NCBI GenBank assembly: GCA_016987375.1
Contig: PJRA01000160.1
Span: 1,233,777 to 1,259,199 of the forward strand
Reading direction: 5' to 3'
DNA from: Brachionus koreanus
Taxonomy: Eukaryota; Rotifera; Eurotatoria; Ploima; Brachionidae
Length of the DNA stretch: 25,423 nt
Shown: in pieces, positions 1 through 11,133 of the stretch
How the letters are laid out: each line of letters begins with the position of its first letter
Position numbering within the stretch: the first letter of the stretch is position 1
Made by a program: the position numbers and the translations under genes
Notes under the pieces: model-generated
The model's input: the letters and a program-made list of their open reading frames with translations, nothing else
The model's database searches: none
What the model was told of the DNA's origin: nothing

Positions 1-47
1 ACGAAAAGTCTACTTTAACGGGATTACGTTAGTCTTCCTGCTTTATC

Positions 48-66
48 AGTTTAGTTTAACTAAACT
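48..66. repeat. 19-nt perfect inverted repeat
   Basis: AGTTTAGTT and AACTAAACT pair perfectly around a single central T. It lies just upstream of an (ATT)n tract. It may be part of an old repeat end, since the bases between it and the tract resemble the 3' end of the SINE at 743-1026. No function can be assigned. Confidence 0.4.
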
Positions 67-84
67 TGACCGTAGAATATTAAC

Positions 85-111
85 TATTATTATTATTATT
101 ATTATTATTAT
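85..111. repeat. (TAT)9 microsatellite, possible SINE 3' tail
   Basis: Nine TAT units are visible. The bases just before it (TAGAATATTAAC) resemble the TAGAATAGGGTTAA that precedes the same kind of tail in the minus-strand SINE at 743-1026. This tract may therefore be the tail of a third, plus-strand copy that has decayed or is cut by the window edge. The tract is certain; its SINE origin is a weak inference. Confidence 0.6.
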
Positions 112-188
112 GACAAAATAATTTTTATTTTTCCTATTCTCAAATTTTCTCAATCTGGAACAAATTAAATTGGAGATTTAAAAACTTT

Positions 189-540
189 TTAATGGGCATA
201 TTAAGGTTTATGATCAAAATTTTTGATCATGCTCAAATATAATTTTTTTACAAATTTCTAAGAAGTTTTTCACAACTATATTTTAAATAAAAAATTAAAT
301 GCAGAAAAATGTTTTCATGTTTAGCATAACATGTTAAACGATATCCATCTAATTCTTCATTCAGAAATCTTTTGCAGAAACTTGCAGACATAAAAAATCA
401 AGTTTAGCATTGAATGTTTTCTTTGAAAACATGCTTCTGCAATAAATTTTTTACTCAAAAATATTTTAAAATCTTTTTTCAATGATAACTTTTGAGCATG
501 ATCATTTTAATTTGATCATAAACTTCAATTTGCCTTTTAA
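189..540. mobile_element. MITE-like fold-back element with imperfect terminal inverted repeats
   Basis: The left end (189-236) and the right end read on the other strand (540 back to 490) match over about 48 nt with roughly ten differences. The shared core is TTTATGATCAAA followed by GATCATGCTCAAA. A second pair of inverted segments lies further in: CAGAAAAATGTTTTC at 302-316 against GAAAACATGCTTCTG at 425-439. The whole element could fold into a long imperfect hairpin. Both ends start with TTAA, the target of piggyBac-type elements, but TTAA is common in DNA this AT-rich and the terminal bases do not match the usual piggyBac ends. There is no coding capacity, which suggests a non-autonomous DNA transposon remnant. 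Confidence 0.55.
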
Positions 541-742
541 TGTCGGAAAATATTACACCAGAAAATTTAAAAGCCAAATTATCCAAAAATGACTCAAGAA
601 ATTTAAGATGTAATTTTAGGAATAGAGAAAATTTAATAATGGATAAAAAAAGTTTGGATTTTTTTTACTCAAGATTTAATAATAATAGCTTTGTCATCAA
701 GAGATCAATATTGAAATTCATTGCATTCAAGCTTTCTATTTA
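541..742. other. Unassigned spacer with a short open frame
   Basis: This separates the fold-back element from the SINE tail. A 74-codon plus-strand frame (540-764) spans it, but its start lies on the fold-back end and its last codons are the AAT repeat read as poly-Asn. No domain, splice site or codon bias supports a gene. Confidence 0.4.
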
Positions 743-1026
743 TAATAATAATAATAATAATTAACCCTATTCTATCCTAGCGGATAATGGGGAGGAGCTC
801 ATCTCCTTTTCAAGGACCTTTTTGAGCAACAGCTCCGATCTGAAACAGAGGCTACTGCATCGAATTGATCATCCACACTGAAATTATTACCCAGTCAAAA
901 CCGGTTCCCCATTTTTTGATGAAAGGGGTAAAACATGCGCCCCGTATTACAGATATATTTGAAGATTTTTCCATACTTAGCGGGTTTTGAACCCTCGATT
1001 CTCAGGTTGCATGACTAGCATACATT
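743..1026 (-). mobile_element. tRNA-derived SINE, copy A, 5' truncated
   Basis: Read on the minus strand, this begins in a tRNA-like head with a perfect pol III B box GGTTCAAAACC (983-993) inside a T-arm-like stem. It continues through a ~200-nt body and ends in an (ATT)n tail (plus-strand AAT repeat at 743-760). The body matches the plus-strand element at 19752-20195 along most of its length. Shared blocks include TTTCATCAAAAAATGGG, CTGGTAATAATT-like and CAGATCG, then ATCCGCTA(A/G)GATAGAA just before the tail. The A box is missing because the copy stops near 1026. A SINE is transcribed by RNA polymerase III from its internal A and B boxes and mobilised by a LINE reverse transcriptase. No clear target-site duplication is visible. 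Confidence 0.72.
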
Positions 1027-1258
1027 TATATTTTTGTATGCTTAAAATACAAATTTAATTTTTATAGATTTTTAACAAATTTCAAAGATTTGATTTAAAT
1101 TTTTCAATGTTTAATTTTTCTAATTAGTTGTTACAAAGGCACTAGCCTGTTGATTAGCCTTGAAATTTGAATAAATTGTTATATAAGAGAAAATAATTTT
1201 AATTTTAAAATTTAAAATATTTTAAAGCGTTTTTTTTAATTTTAAAAAAATTTTTACT

Positions 1259-1330
1259 TTTATCTGAAGGAGCTTATGCTCGAACAGAAAACAGATAAAT
1301 AAAATAAATAAATAAAAATATTCTCTAATT
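1259..1330 (+). repeat. Nested hairpin followed by (AAAT)n tail; possible retroelement 3' end
   Basis: TTTATCTG (1259-1266) pairs perfectly with CAGATAAA (1292-1299). Inside it, GAGC-TTAT-GCTC (1270-1281) makes a second stem. The structure runs straight into an AAATAAAATAAATAAATAAA tract. A 3' stem-loop followed by a short A-rich repeat is typical of many non-LTR retrotransposon and SINE ends, which is the basis for the call. No coding sequence of an element is recognisable upstream. Confidence 0.35.
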
Positions 1331-2934
1331 TTCTTAATCTAGAAAAAAGTTAAAAAGAACATTCTATTCCTTTCTTTTTCTACGACACTTCTTCTTCCCT
1401 TCTTAATTTTTTTTCTTTTTTCAATTTTTTTTTTGTTTTTTTGCTAATAGTGCGGGAAGAGAATAGCAAGAAGAACAAAAAAGTTAGTTTTAACTGTATT
1501 GTATAGTTAAAATCTAATGATTTACTGAATTTGTTTAAATTTTTAAAAATTTGCAGAAAAAATTTTGAGATTATACTTTTTCATAATAATATTTTTGTAA
1601 AATAGAAAATGTATTTGCATTATTTTCAAAAAAAAATTTAAATTAACTTCAAGCTTCAATGTGTGCAATTTTTATCATAGATTTTGGCCAGTTTAAATAA
1701 ATCATTACTAATACATGACAAAAAATGAAATCAGTTAAAAAATTTTTATTTCAATTTCTTATTACTTAATTTTGTCAATTTATATAAATTTGAGGACTGT
1801 AGTTTTTTAATTCTATAGTGAATTATGACAATTATAGAAAATAATTATGGATGAATGAGTGAATTTATTAGAGTACTCAATTCAAAATAAAATAAATGAA
1901 AATTTAAAGTTCTCTACTTAAAATTCAACTTGAAATAAATAATCTTTATACTGATATCTAATAATTATTCTGTTATTTTGAAATAATCATTATCTAATCA
2001 TTGTTTGTGAATTTTTTTTCGATTCTATCCAAAATTATATTATTCTTATTCATATACTTTTGATCTAATATTTGATTTTTTTTTGTATATTTATTATTGA
2101 GAATTATCTAAATTAGATGATTTAAGTAAATATTTTCTCAAATAATTTTATAAATCTAATCAATTTTTTTTACTTGAACAAATAATGCTTTCTTATCTAC
2201 TATTAAGCATGGATCATTATTTTGGTTGTTAATATTTTAGAAAGCTTTCACATTCGGAAATTTATTTGTGTTCTTTATTTTAAATCACAACTAGTCAAGA
2301 CATTGTGATCTTATAATTTTTCGATTTATACACGTTTTGGTAAATAAGAAGCAAGTGCACCGCCTTAGTCAAACATTGTTAAAGTCAAATGAGAAAAAAA
2401 ACGCCCTTTTAAAATACAAAGATAAAGTCTAATATTTTAAGTGTATTCAAAACCTGTTTAGCAACTTTTTGAAATATATTTCAAATAAGTATTTTAAGAT
2501 TTTTTATTTTCTTTAATCGTTAATCTATTTTCTTATTTTTTACTCTTATAATCTAGAAAAAAATTCTCTATTTTCAATCGGCATAAAGCTTCTCTCTTGG
2601 CACAGATCAAATTTTTAGATTATCACTGAAGCAAAAATTATCCTGTTTTGATAGTAACCTTTTCAGTGCACTTTTTTTTTCATGTGGTAAATGCTGATAA
2701 TTTATTGTAGTCAGAAAACAGTTGGAAAATATGTGATTAGGGCATATTTGATTATTTTTTTATGCATTTTAAAAAATCAATCTGTATTTGTTAAAATATT
2801 TAATAATTTCACAATTAATTTGATAGAAATATTCAAAAAAATAATTTTATTATTTAGACAAACTTTTATTGAAATAAAAGATTCTTTAAAATGAGTTTTA
2901 CATATCAAATTTGCGTGTTAATACTAGATTACTG
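1331..2934. other. AT-rich non-coding DNA
   Basis: No gene is supported. A polypyrimidine-rich stretch lies at about 1360-1445. The short open frame at 2691-2894 encodes a hydrophobic, Ile/Leu/Phe-rich peptide of the kind any AT-rich DNA produces. Confidence 0.5.
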
Positions 2935-3060
2935 GGCAAGAAAGCTTAAAATCTAATAGCTAAGATTTATGCAATTTGAAGGTAAAATCTAATCTTTAAA
3001 AAAAAAAGCGATTTTAGATTGCATAACTAAGATTATTGCTTTAAAACCTGAATTCTTGCC
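2935..3060. repeat. Fold-back hairpin, ~126 bp
   Basis: The ends GGCAAGAA (2935-2942) and TTCTTGCC (3053-3060) are perfect inverses. The arms stay related inward, with ATGCAATTTGAAGGTAAAATC on the left against GATTTTAGATTGCATAA on the right. The loop is the A-rich tract around 2995-3008. This could be a small MITE or a structured transcript segment. No flanking target duplication is evident. Confidence 0.45.
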
Positions 3061-5039
3061 ATCAAATTGTTAACTGAATATACATATTTTAATCCTAATT
3101 GATTGTCGTTATTTGCTTTTTTATCCTAGAGATTAATTTGTAATCATTATTTTAATTAGTACAATGCCTTACAAATTGACATTGAAATATGAACACAAAT
3201 GTCTTTAAGGTAACATTTTTGGATTTTGTGTATATGTTTTTTACCGAGGCGTATATTCACAACAAAATCGGTTAAGTAAACATTCGACTAGCAAAATATA
3301 AAAAAAAATAACTATTACTCCAAAAAATATTTAAAGAATTTGAGCAAAGTAGAAAAAAAAAACTCTCTGTTTTTATTTTCTATTGATTTTATTGCAAAAA
3401 TATTTTAGTTTTTTTTTCTTGGATTTTTCCTCTTCCGAGTAGTGCTTTTAACTATTGGTAAATATTCTAAAACTTTTTAGAAATTTAAACTACTTTTAAG
3501 TAACTAATTTCGAAATTAAATTGTAATTTTAAATGAATGAGAGCTAAAAGCTTTTTTTAAATTTGGCTTTGTTGGATATCTTTTTTTTTTTAATTGATAT
3601 TAAAGTTTAGAAATTAAGGGATAAACAAATTTTTATGAGAAAATAAGCAAGAAAAAATTTTGATAATTTTTTTATGGTCGTTCTTTGTCCAGAAATAAAG
3701 CTTCTGAAATTGTGACCATATGTTTGTCAGTCTATAGAATGTTTTAAAGATAAAAAAACAAATTTCATTATTTACAGAGTCCTATATTTTTAAAAATCAA
3801 TAAAAAAAATTAATTTTTATGTGAATTCAAGTCATGTATTTAATTATTGAATTAAACTCGAAAGTAACTTTAATAGACGTCTAAAAAAACAAAGCCCTAC
3901 ACTTGACCATAATCTTAGGAAAATTCTAAAACTAGTCTAAGTGGTATTATTTTGATACAAGACTTAATGGCTTTTTTTATAGCTCTTTATAATTTGTAAA
4001 AAATAATAAAAATTCAATAAAAATATTTCTAATACGTAATTAGTTTTATTAGGTTTATTTTCATCTCATAATTTTTGGACTTCTTTTTTTTATTTTTAAT
4101 TTTATTGTTGGACCAGCTCTAAGATTTATTTTATCTAAATATTGAGCACTAACATAAAAGTTTTCATTAATGAGTCGCTAGATTTTTTTTCTTATTTTTA
4201 TTGATAGCAGTCTTTCGACTTTTAATTAATTAATACTTCTAAAAGTTTTAATATTTGCATAAAAGAAACTGCTGAACCATTTAATTGACTTTAGAATATT
4301 TATCGATCTATTTTGGTTAATGGCGGTATCTTTATCGCTGAATAAGACATAATTAATGGGCTCGATATTTAAGAAGGTTTAAAAAATCATTATAAAATTA
4401 ATTATTTTGTAATATTTTTTCAAACTTTAATTTAAACTAGCAATTCAGTTAATGGAATATTGAATTTTAGTTAAACGATATTAGAAAATAAAAAAAAATT
4501 TCCTTATTTTCATTTTTCATGAGCATTTTAGTTTCTAGTAAAATATTTTTCAATTAAGTATTGAGTATTTGTGTCAAAAAGTTTTCCTAGAGAGTGTGTT
4601 TAGCTCGATATTTTTGCTTGGAACATATTTACAGCCCGTAGAACTCTTAAACACATTTCAAGTAATTTAGAACTTTAAGACAAACTGGCAAAATGCAGGT
4701 TAATGGCATACTACTTTTAACCAGGTGACTTATTTAAGTGAATTCAAAAAGAAAATATTTTCTATTAATTTGCATTTATTGTCATTTGACAAAAGTAAAA
4801 AAAAAAAGAAAGAAGAATAGGACATGTTTGATTTATTGAAAAGATTATAGACGTTTCAACATATTTTTTTCTAATTCAAATCAGATTGCAACTTGTATTC
4901 GCCGCATCAGCCTGGTCTACAAACATTTCAATTGATATTTCTATAACAAATAAAAGAGTTTTTTGAAGGATTCTAATTAATTTTATGCATGATTCACTTC
5001 AGTATGTTCCTAGAAAAAAGAAAAAAAGCAGTCAAGTCC
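3061..5039. other. AT-rich non-coding DNA
   Basis: I see no gene, RNA gene or clear repeat family. Homopolymer A and T runs are frequent, and stop codons are dense in all frames. Confidence 0.5.
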
Positions 5040-5580
5040 ATTTCTAATTTCAATATTTCAATATTTGTTTCTATTCAATTACCGTCAGCGCGTTTCCTAT
5101 TTAGGGATTTTGCATTTCTATCAAAAATAAAAAACAATAATTAATTATTGTCTAGATTTGTCGCTAAATGAGCTTGGCCATTATCAGATCCCGACTGCAT
5201 TTACGACCATAATTAATATTTTTAAAATTCACTACCACTCATTCTGAATGTTTTAGATTAACTAAGTCAATTCTATTTTATCATCACTTATGGGTTTAAT
5301 TATCAAAAATTGGTTTTTCGGCTTTAATTATTCCGTTTAGATTAAAAAGTTAATCTATCATCATCATGGTGGAATAATTTGCATGCCCCTAATGAAAAAC
5401 TCGAACAATATTGATCGCATCTATTTTCGGTTTATTATCCAATATCACTTCTAATTGCATAAAAATGGTTCAGCTTAGAATCTAATCAGTTCGCTTATGC
5501 TTTGATGAGCATTCAATTAAAAGAATACGGACTAGGTGTACTTGCCGAGGATATTGAAAATCGCTCAAATGCAAAATTGA
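5040..5580. promoter_or_regulatory. Motif-rich non-coding patch; possible enhancer
   Basis: This stretch has fewer homopolymer runs than its surroundings. It holds several TAATTA/TTAATTA homeodomain-type cores and a perfect octamer ATTTGCAT (5377-5384), the classical POU-factor site. No coding frame is present. Such motifs are frequent by chance in AT-rich DNA, so enhancer function is only a suggestion. Confidence 0.15.
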
Positions 5581-5915
5581 TTTTTAATTTAAGAAAAAAT
5601 AAAAACTTAATTGCTTTCTAATATACAAAATAGTTAGTTCAAAATTTCAAGCTTTTATTTAGGTCTGAATTTCGAGTATTCAATCAACATATAAGTAAAC
5701 TTATCATTTATTTTAGATATATCAATCAACATAAATATACTTTTAATTGTTTAAGTTGTTTAAAATGTAAATTCAAGTAAGTTGTTTGTTCGAATTGTTT
5801 GAAATTTGATCGAAAATGAGCTTGAAGAGTATAGACAAGTTGTAATTGATGCAAGCAAGCTGTTTAGATTAAATAAATGAGGATATGCGCCAAGATTTCC
5901 GAGTCTGACAATCTG

Positions 5916-5932
5916 GCAAGCCTTCGGGCTGC
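5916..5932. repeat. cTTCGg tetraloop hairpin
   Basis: GC-A-AGCC-TTCG-GGCT-GC forms a six-pair stem with one bulged A, closed by C(TTCG)G. As RNA this is an exceptionally stable tetraloop. It sits in a GC-richer segment (about 5880-5945) that stands out from the surrounding AT-rich DNA. It may be the 3' part of an old retroelement or a structured RNA. The minus-strand frame covering it (5760-5969) has no recognisable protein features. Confidence 0.4.
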
Positions 5933-5969
5933 AATTTCTAGCATTTTTTTCTTTTTCTATTTTAGACAA

Positions 5970-6884
5970 TTATTTCAAAAAATTGAATGCAAATAAATTT
6001 GATTGTCATTTTTGAATAAAATTGCTGGGGCTTATTTCTAGGATTTCTTTACTATTATATCATTAATCGATAAATTCCAATTTCTAAAAATAATGGTTTA
6101 ATTTTATATAATTTTTTAGATATTAGGTAGATTTGTGATTTGAATGAGTGTTGTTATTTTTTTTTTTTTTGAGAACATTGAATGCTGTATTTCTATTCTA
6201 ATTTTTATTTTGTTTTCAATATTTTTCAAAATTTATTTTATTTACAAACAAAAAAATAAAAAATATCTTTATTTTCTAAGAAATTTGAACAATAAAAAAG
6301 CTCAGCTAATTTAATCTTGTGGAAATTTTCAACAATTTTTAGAATAAATTGAAAAATAATATTTGATTTATATCTGCCAGGCAAACAAGTCAATTAAAAG
6401 AGATTTTTAAGTAATTTGATCAGGCTGTTTCAGCAGACATCTATAGAAATGAAAGAATAAAGAATTTTTTATTTAGTTTTTGTCAATCAGTCCATTGTTT
6501 CAAGCTTAGAATATTAACTTTAATTACAAATAAGAATTCGATTTGTTTTTTTTTTTAGAATTCTAAGCAAATTTTCGGCTGTTTTTATTCAAATTATAGT
6601 TCAAAAATATCAAAATTTTCCAAAGGTATAATCTAGTGCAAATGCCGGCTTAAGCAAATCCGGTTCAGTTAAAATTTTCTAGATCTAAATCAATCTAAAT
6701 GCCTATCTGAAAACAAATTAGATATTTATTTTAGTCTTTTAAATTTGTTTGATTTTAATTCTTTCCAGATAAATTAATGTAAATTGTAAATTTCTTTTCT
6801 AAAATTTAAAAAATTTAAAAGCCAAACTCAATCTAAATTAACTTTTTTGTAATTTTGGAGCATTGTGCGACATCAAAAATTAAT
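5970..6884. other. AT-rich non-coding DNA
   Basis: Nothing beyond poly-A and poly-T runs and short chance repeats could be identified. Confidence 0.5.
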
Positions 6885-6967
6885 CATGTGGCTGAAAGGA
6901 AGGACTAAGTCTCCATTCCAACCGGCCAATGCTTCGCCTAAATAATTTTTTAAATAAATAAATAAAT
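6885..6967 (+). mobile_element. Probable retroelement 3' end with (AAAT)n tail
   Basis: A short segment of mixed composition (6885-6940) has a GGCCAATGCTTCGCC block that can fold on itself. It is followed by AT-rich bases and then AAATAAATAAATAAA (6951-6967). The abrupt change in composition followed by a four-base A-rich tail resembles a heavily 5'-truncated LINE or SINE insertion. No relative of the unique part was found in the window, so the family is unknown. Confidence 0.3.
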
Positions 6968-7799
6968 TTGTTTGATTTCTTAAGACAAGATTTTTGATTT
7001 GAATTTAAAAAAAAAAAGCATGAGAAACATAGGTAAAAGTTTTGCAGTTAACGTTTTGATGGGAAGGAAATTTCGACAATAGATGAACATGGTTTTAAGA
7101 TAAAAATAGTCAAATAAAGATTTAATTATGATTAATTATTTATTTGATCAAAAATCTTGTATAATATTGGTATCATATCTAAAATCTTATCTTGTAAAAA
7201 TAACAATAGACGACAATTAATTAGGTAATATATGAGACTAACGAAGATAGAGATCAAGATGATAAGATACTACTGGAGATAAAATTAAACGATTGTCATC
7301 TAAACTCGTGTTTTAAAATCAATTTTTGTTTAGTTACATTACCCACAAGTCTTTAGCAAATTGGTTTTGTCATTGAACACTCAGAAAAATAATTAAAAGA
7401 AAACATTTTTTGCTAGTCCTAAATTTTAATATACTGAAATCAAATCCGCATACATTTTAAGGTCTTGTTTGCACTTATTTATATTTTTTTTTGCGAAAAC
7501 AAATTTGTTATCTTAACTTATTAAGTCGAATGATATTTCAATCGAACAATGTAATAATAGCTTAAAATATTAAGTTTAAATAGTATTTTCGTGATAAAAT
7601 TTCATGTTTTTTTGCCCAAATTTTTTTTTTGGTGCAAACAAATTTTGTTTTCCATATAGAAAAAAAAAGTTTTGTTCCTTTAAGAAAGTCAAGTAAATAA
7701 TAAATCTATGATAAACTATTTATTGTATTCTTTTGTTTTTATTTTATTAACTTAATTATAAACCCATGCGCTTTTGACTTGAAAATTTGGGGGATTTAT

Positions 7800-7811
7800 C
7801 ACACACACACA
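7800..7811. repeat. (CA)6 microsatellite
   Basis: Twelve bases of perfect CA dinucleotide repeat inside AT-rich DNA. Confidence 0.85.
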
Positions 7812-10800
7812 TACAAAGTCTAATCTAATGTGTAGACTTTTTGAAATTTCAATGTCATTGAACTAGTTTCATTAAAATAACAAATCTTATAGTTTGTATG
7901 AATACAATTAACTTTTAAGAATTCAGAAACCTCAGACTTATCTTGAAAATTTTTCCAATTATTTAATTACTTAAGGACTTAACATCATAAGTCATTGTTA
8001 TTTTATTTATTAATTTTTTTAAATTTCTTAATCTAAAAATTTAAAATATAAGGAAAGCGAAGGCTATTCGAACAAACCTAGATGTATTTCCTTCAATAAT
8101 TTATAAATATAAAAAATATCATATGTCATTGTAGGTCTTACATATGTGTGCTTTTTTTTTGGTTAAAAAGTTTAATTTTCTATCAAATATTTGATCAATA
8201 TTCTCGACTCAAGATTCAAATTTTGAATTTTTAAAAAGTTTTTATTTTTAAATTTATTTCTAAGTAGAAGAAACAAGTTATCAAAATTCTGTTTTTATTA
8301 TTATTTATTAAATAATTAATTTTCAATTTTGGTCTGATTTTTCCAAAAAATTTTAGCCTTCATTTTAGTCCACTTGTCATAAAAATTTTTATTCTTTTGA
8401 TACGATTTTATATAGATAAAAAAATAATTAAAAAAAAAAGATATTTATATTTATTTATTCAAAAAATACTTCTTGTGTGATGAGAAAATAAAAAAAAATT
8501 GGATAATTTTTATTTGAGGAAACTGTTTAGTATAGCATAAAATTAAGAAATTATTTTCAAATTTCATGTATATATTAGTCTATTTTATCTAGTATATAAT
8601 TGAGGGTAAAATACCATGTAATTTGGACGAACTCTCCATTTTCGATTTTTTATTTAAAAAATAAAATAACTTCAATCTTTACATGATATGATTTTCTTGT
8701 TAGTTGAATGAATTAATGTCAAATTTATTTTATAAAGCTAAAATTTTAAGTATGCTTTTTTCCGATATTAATAAACAACGACTTATTTTACACAAGACTC
8801 ACTCTGATTAAATCAAAATTAAAACATATTAGCTCAAAATTTTGATTTAACAATAACAATTGTAAATTTTGATAATTTTTTTTCGATAAGATCAGTTTAT
8901 ATTGTTACATGGAACCAATGATCTGCTAATCACATGATTATAAGTCGCTTCATTTACTGGGATGAAGTTTCATATTATTTAATGGTAACTTAATCCAACT
9001 AATATTCATGATAAAATATTTATTAAAAATGTTTAAAAATTGATTAAGATAAGAGATGACCAAAAGATAATATTTGAACACAATAAGTCTATTCAATAGT
9101 ATTTAATTTAGTATAGCTTGAAAGAAAAAAAGAATTTTTCTCATAAAAAATAAAAAACTCAATTGTTTTGGCTAATTTAATCATATTTAGAAATCGTATA
9201 TCTGTTTTAATTCAGATGTAGGGGCATATTAGTCTGACTGCCTGTCAGTCAAAAAATAATAGCCACATTCAGCCGATTATTTCTCCAATATAGTCTAGTC
9301 TTGGAATATTATTTAATTGAATGAATAAATGAGAGCTTAGAAAATGCTTAAAAATACTTTTGCAAATATGAGAACTTAATTTAGGGCTTTGGGAAGACTT
9401 TGATAATTAAAAATTCATATTTTAAATATTTTGATGGTGTTTACAAGATTTTTGTTGGTATTGTACAATCAATTTGCATAAGTCATTGGGCAGTTTTAAA
9501 TATAATATTAAATTTAAAAAATATTTACAATGCTTTTTTAATTCATAGTAGAAAAACTTTCTTAAATTACACACTTGGCACTTTATAATAAAATCGTATA
9601 ACGCTCTTAATTGGGACACAATTAATAAATTTATATAGAAGAGTTCAATTCCATGATTCAAGTTGCAACTTAAAAATAAGGTCCTAGATTTGAGTTTATA
9701 CGAAGCATAAACAAACTTTTCATCGATTAGTATAAAAAAAAAAAGTTTATTTGAGAATTTTAATCATTGGTTTGTAAGTCTTGGAAAATAATTAAACACT
9801 TTATTAGATTAATTTTGTTTTTTTTGTTGAAGCTGCGACTAAAAACTAGAAAAAAAAAAAGAAAAATTAAAAAAAAAACGGGGCGAAAATTTGGACAAAC
9901 AAATATTTGCACGTTTTTTCACCTATTTTTTAAGCTTAATCGAATTTAAAATTTTTTAAAAGAGGAAAATTCAATCAGTTCAAAACGTTCAATTAATCGT
10001 TTATCATTATATTCGATTTGCGCTTTTTTTAAGCAGGTAAACATTCTATCTGGGTTAAAAATAACTTATTTATTCGTTTAAGTAGTTAGTTGAAGATTTG
10101 AATTTCAAATAAATTGTATTTGCCCACTTTGATTAATCATATTTAAATTGAGTTTTTTGCTTTCAGAAAGTTTAAAATGAATTCACTGATATTCAAAAAG
10201 ATTCTAGTTTTAATGACTAAAAATAGTCGATTTTTGACACAATTGAAAATTTTCTAAAAGACAAAATTTTTTTCTATTTTTTTTAATAAATTTTTGACTA
10301 AAACAGATTAATTTAATTCTATGAGAAGGCCATTTTTAATAGAATTTTTCTAGCATCTCTTACATAATAGCTAATTTTTGTCAAAATAATGAGGAAAGGG
10401 TATTTTTAAAATTTAATTTTTTTGACTGACAATTATTGCAAATAGCATTTGTAGATAAGCTTTTAAAAGCTTGTTGAAATTTAATGTTCTTATCGTGAAA
10501 ATTAATTAAATTATTGAAAATTTATTTGGAAAATGGAATTTTTATTTTTAATTAAAATTTAAAATTGATAAATATGTGTCGAAAAATTTTCTCTTTACCG
10601 TAATCACATAATTAATATTTAATCTTTTAAGAAGGATTTTAAGTGCTCTTTTTTTATTTTTTTCCAACAAGTATTTCTGTTGAAGGAAGATTAATTAAAT
10701 GCTTCATTTGAAATTCTAGATATGTAGCTAATATGTACCTTAAAAAATTTCATTCAAACATTTTTCTTTAGATATCCAATAACTTAATTAGAATATTTTT

Positions 10801-11117
10801 CTAACAAGAGCGGAATTCGGCTCTAATTTAAAGCGGAAATTTCTAATTCTAGGAAATAAGCTGGATGCAATGTGTAAACGAATATGTCAGTTGCATGCAA
10901 GAAAATTGAATTTTGTCGAATTTAAGTCGAATATCCTGTAACTGCAAATCTTGCATTCAAATCGTCTATGGCTGAACAGAAATTTAATTAAATTCCACGA
11001 GACTCGGATTAGGCCGCAACGTTTGCCATAAATAAATATTTAGGATATTAGTTTTCTTAGATGTTTAATTTAATATTTTACTTTAGCATGACAACATTAT
11101 TCTAGTCCAGCTAAGAC

Positions 11118-11133
11118 CACACACACACACACA
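11118..11133. repeat. (CA)8 microsatellite
   Basis: Sixteen bases of perfect CA repeat, followed by an imperfect TATACAC extension. Confidence 0.85.

Noticed and set aside
540..764. 74-codon plus-strand frame starting with ATG
   Set aside because: It starts on the end of the fold-back element and finishes in the SINE tail, with the AAT repeat read as Asn. No domain or splice evidence.
9400..9949. Overlapping short frames on both strands, including a Lys-rich one
   Set aside because: Composition reflects poly-A and poly-T runs; no motif, no splice sites, and two frames overlap on opposite strands.
7800..11133. (CA)n tracts as regulatory elements
   Set aside because: Short ordinary microsatellites with no other signal nearby.
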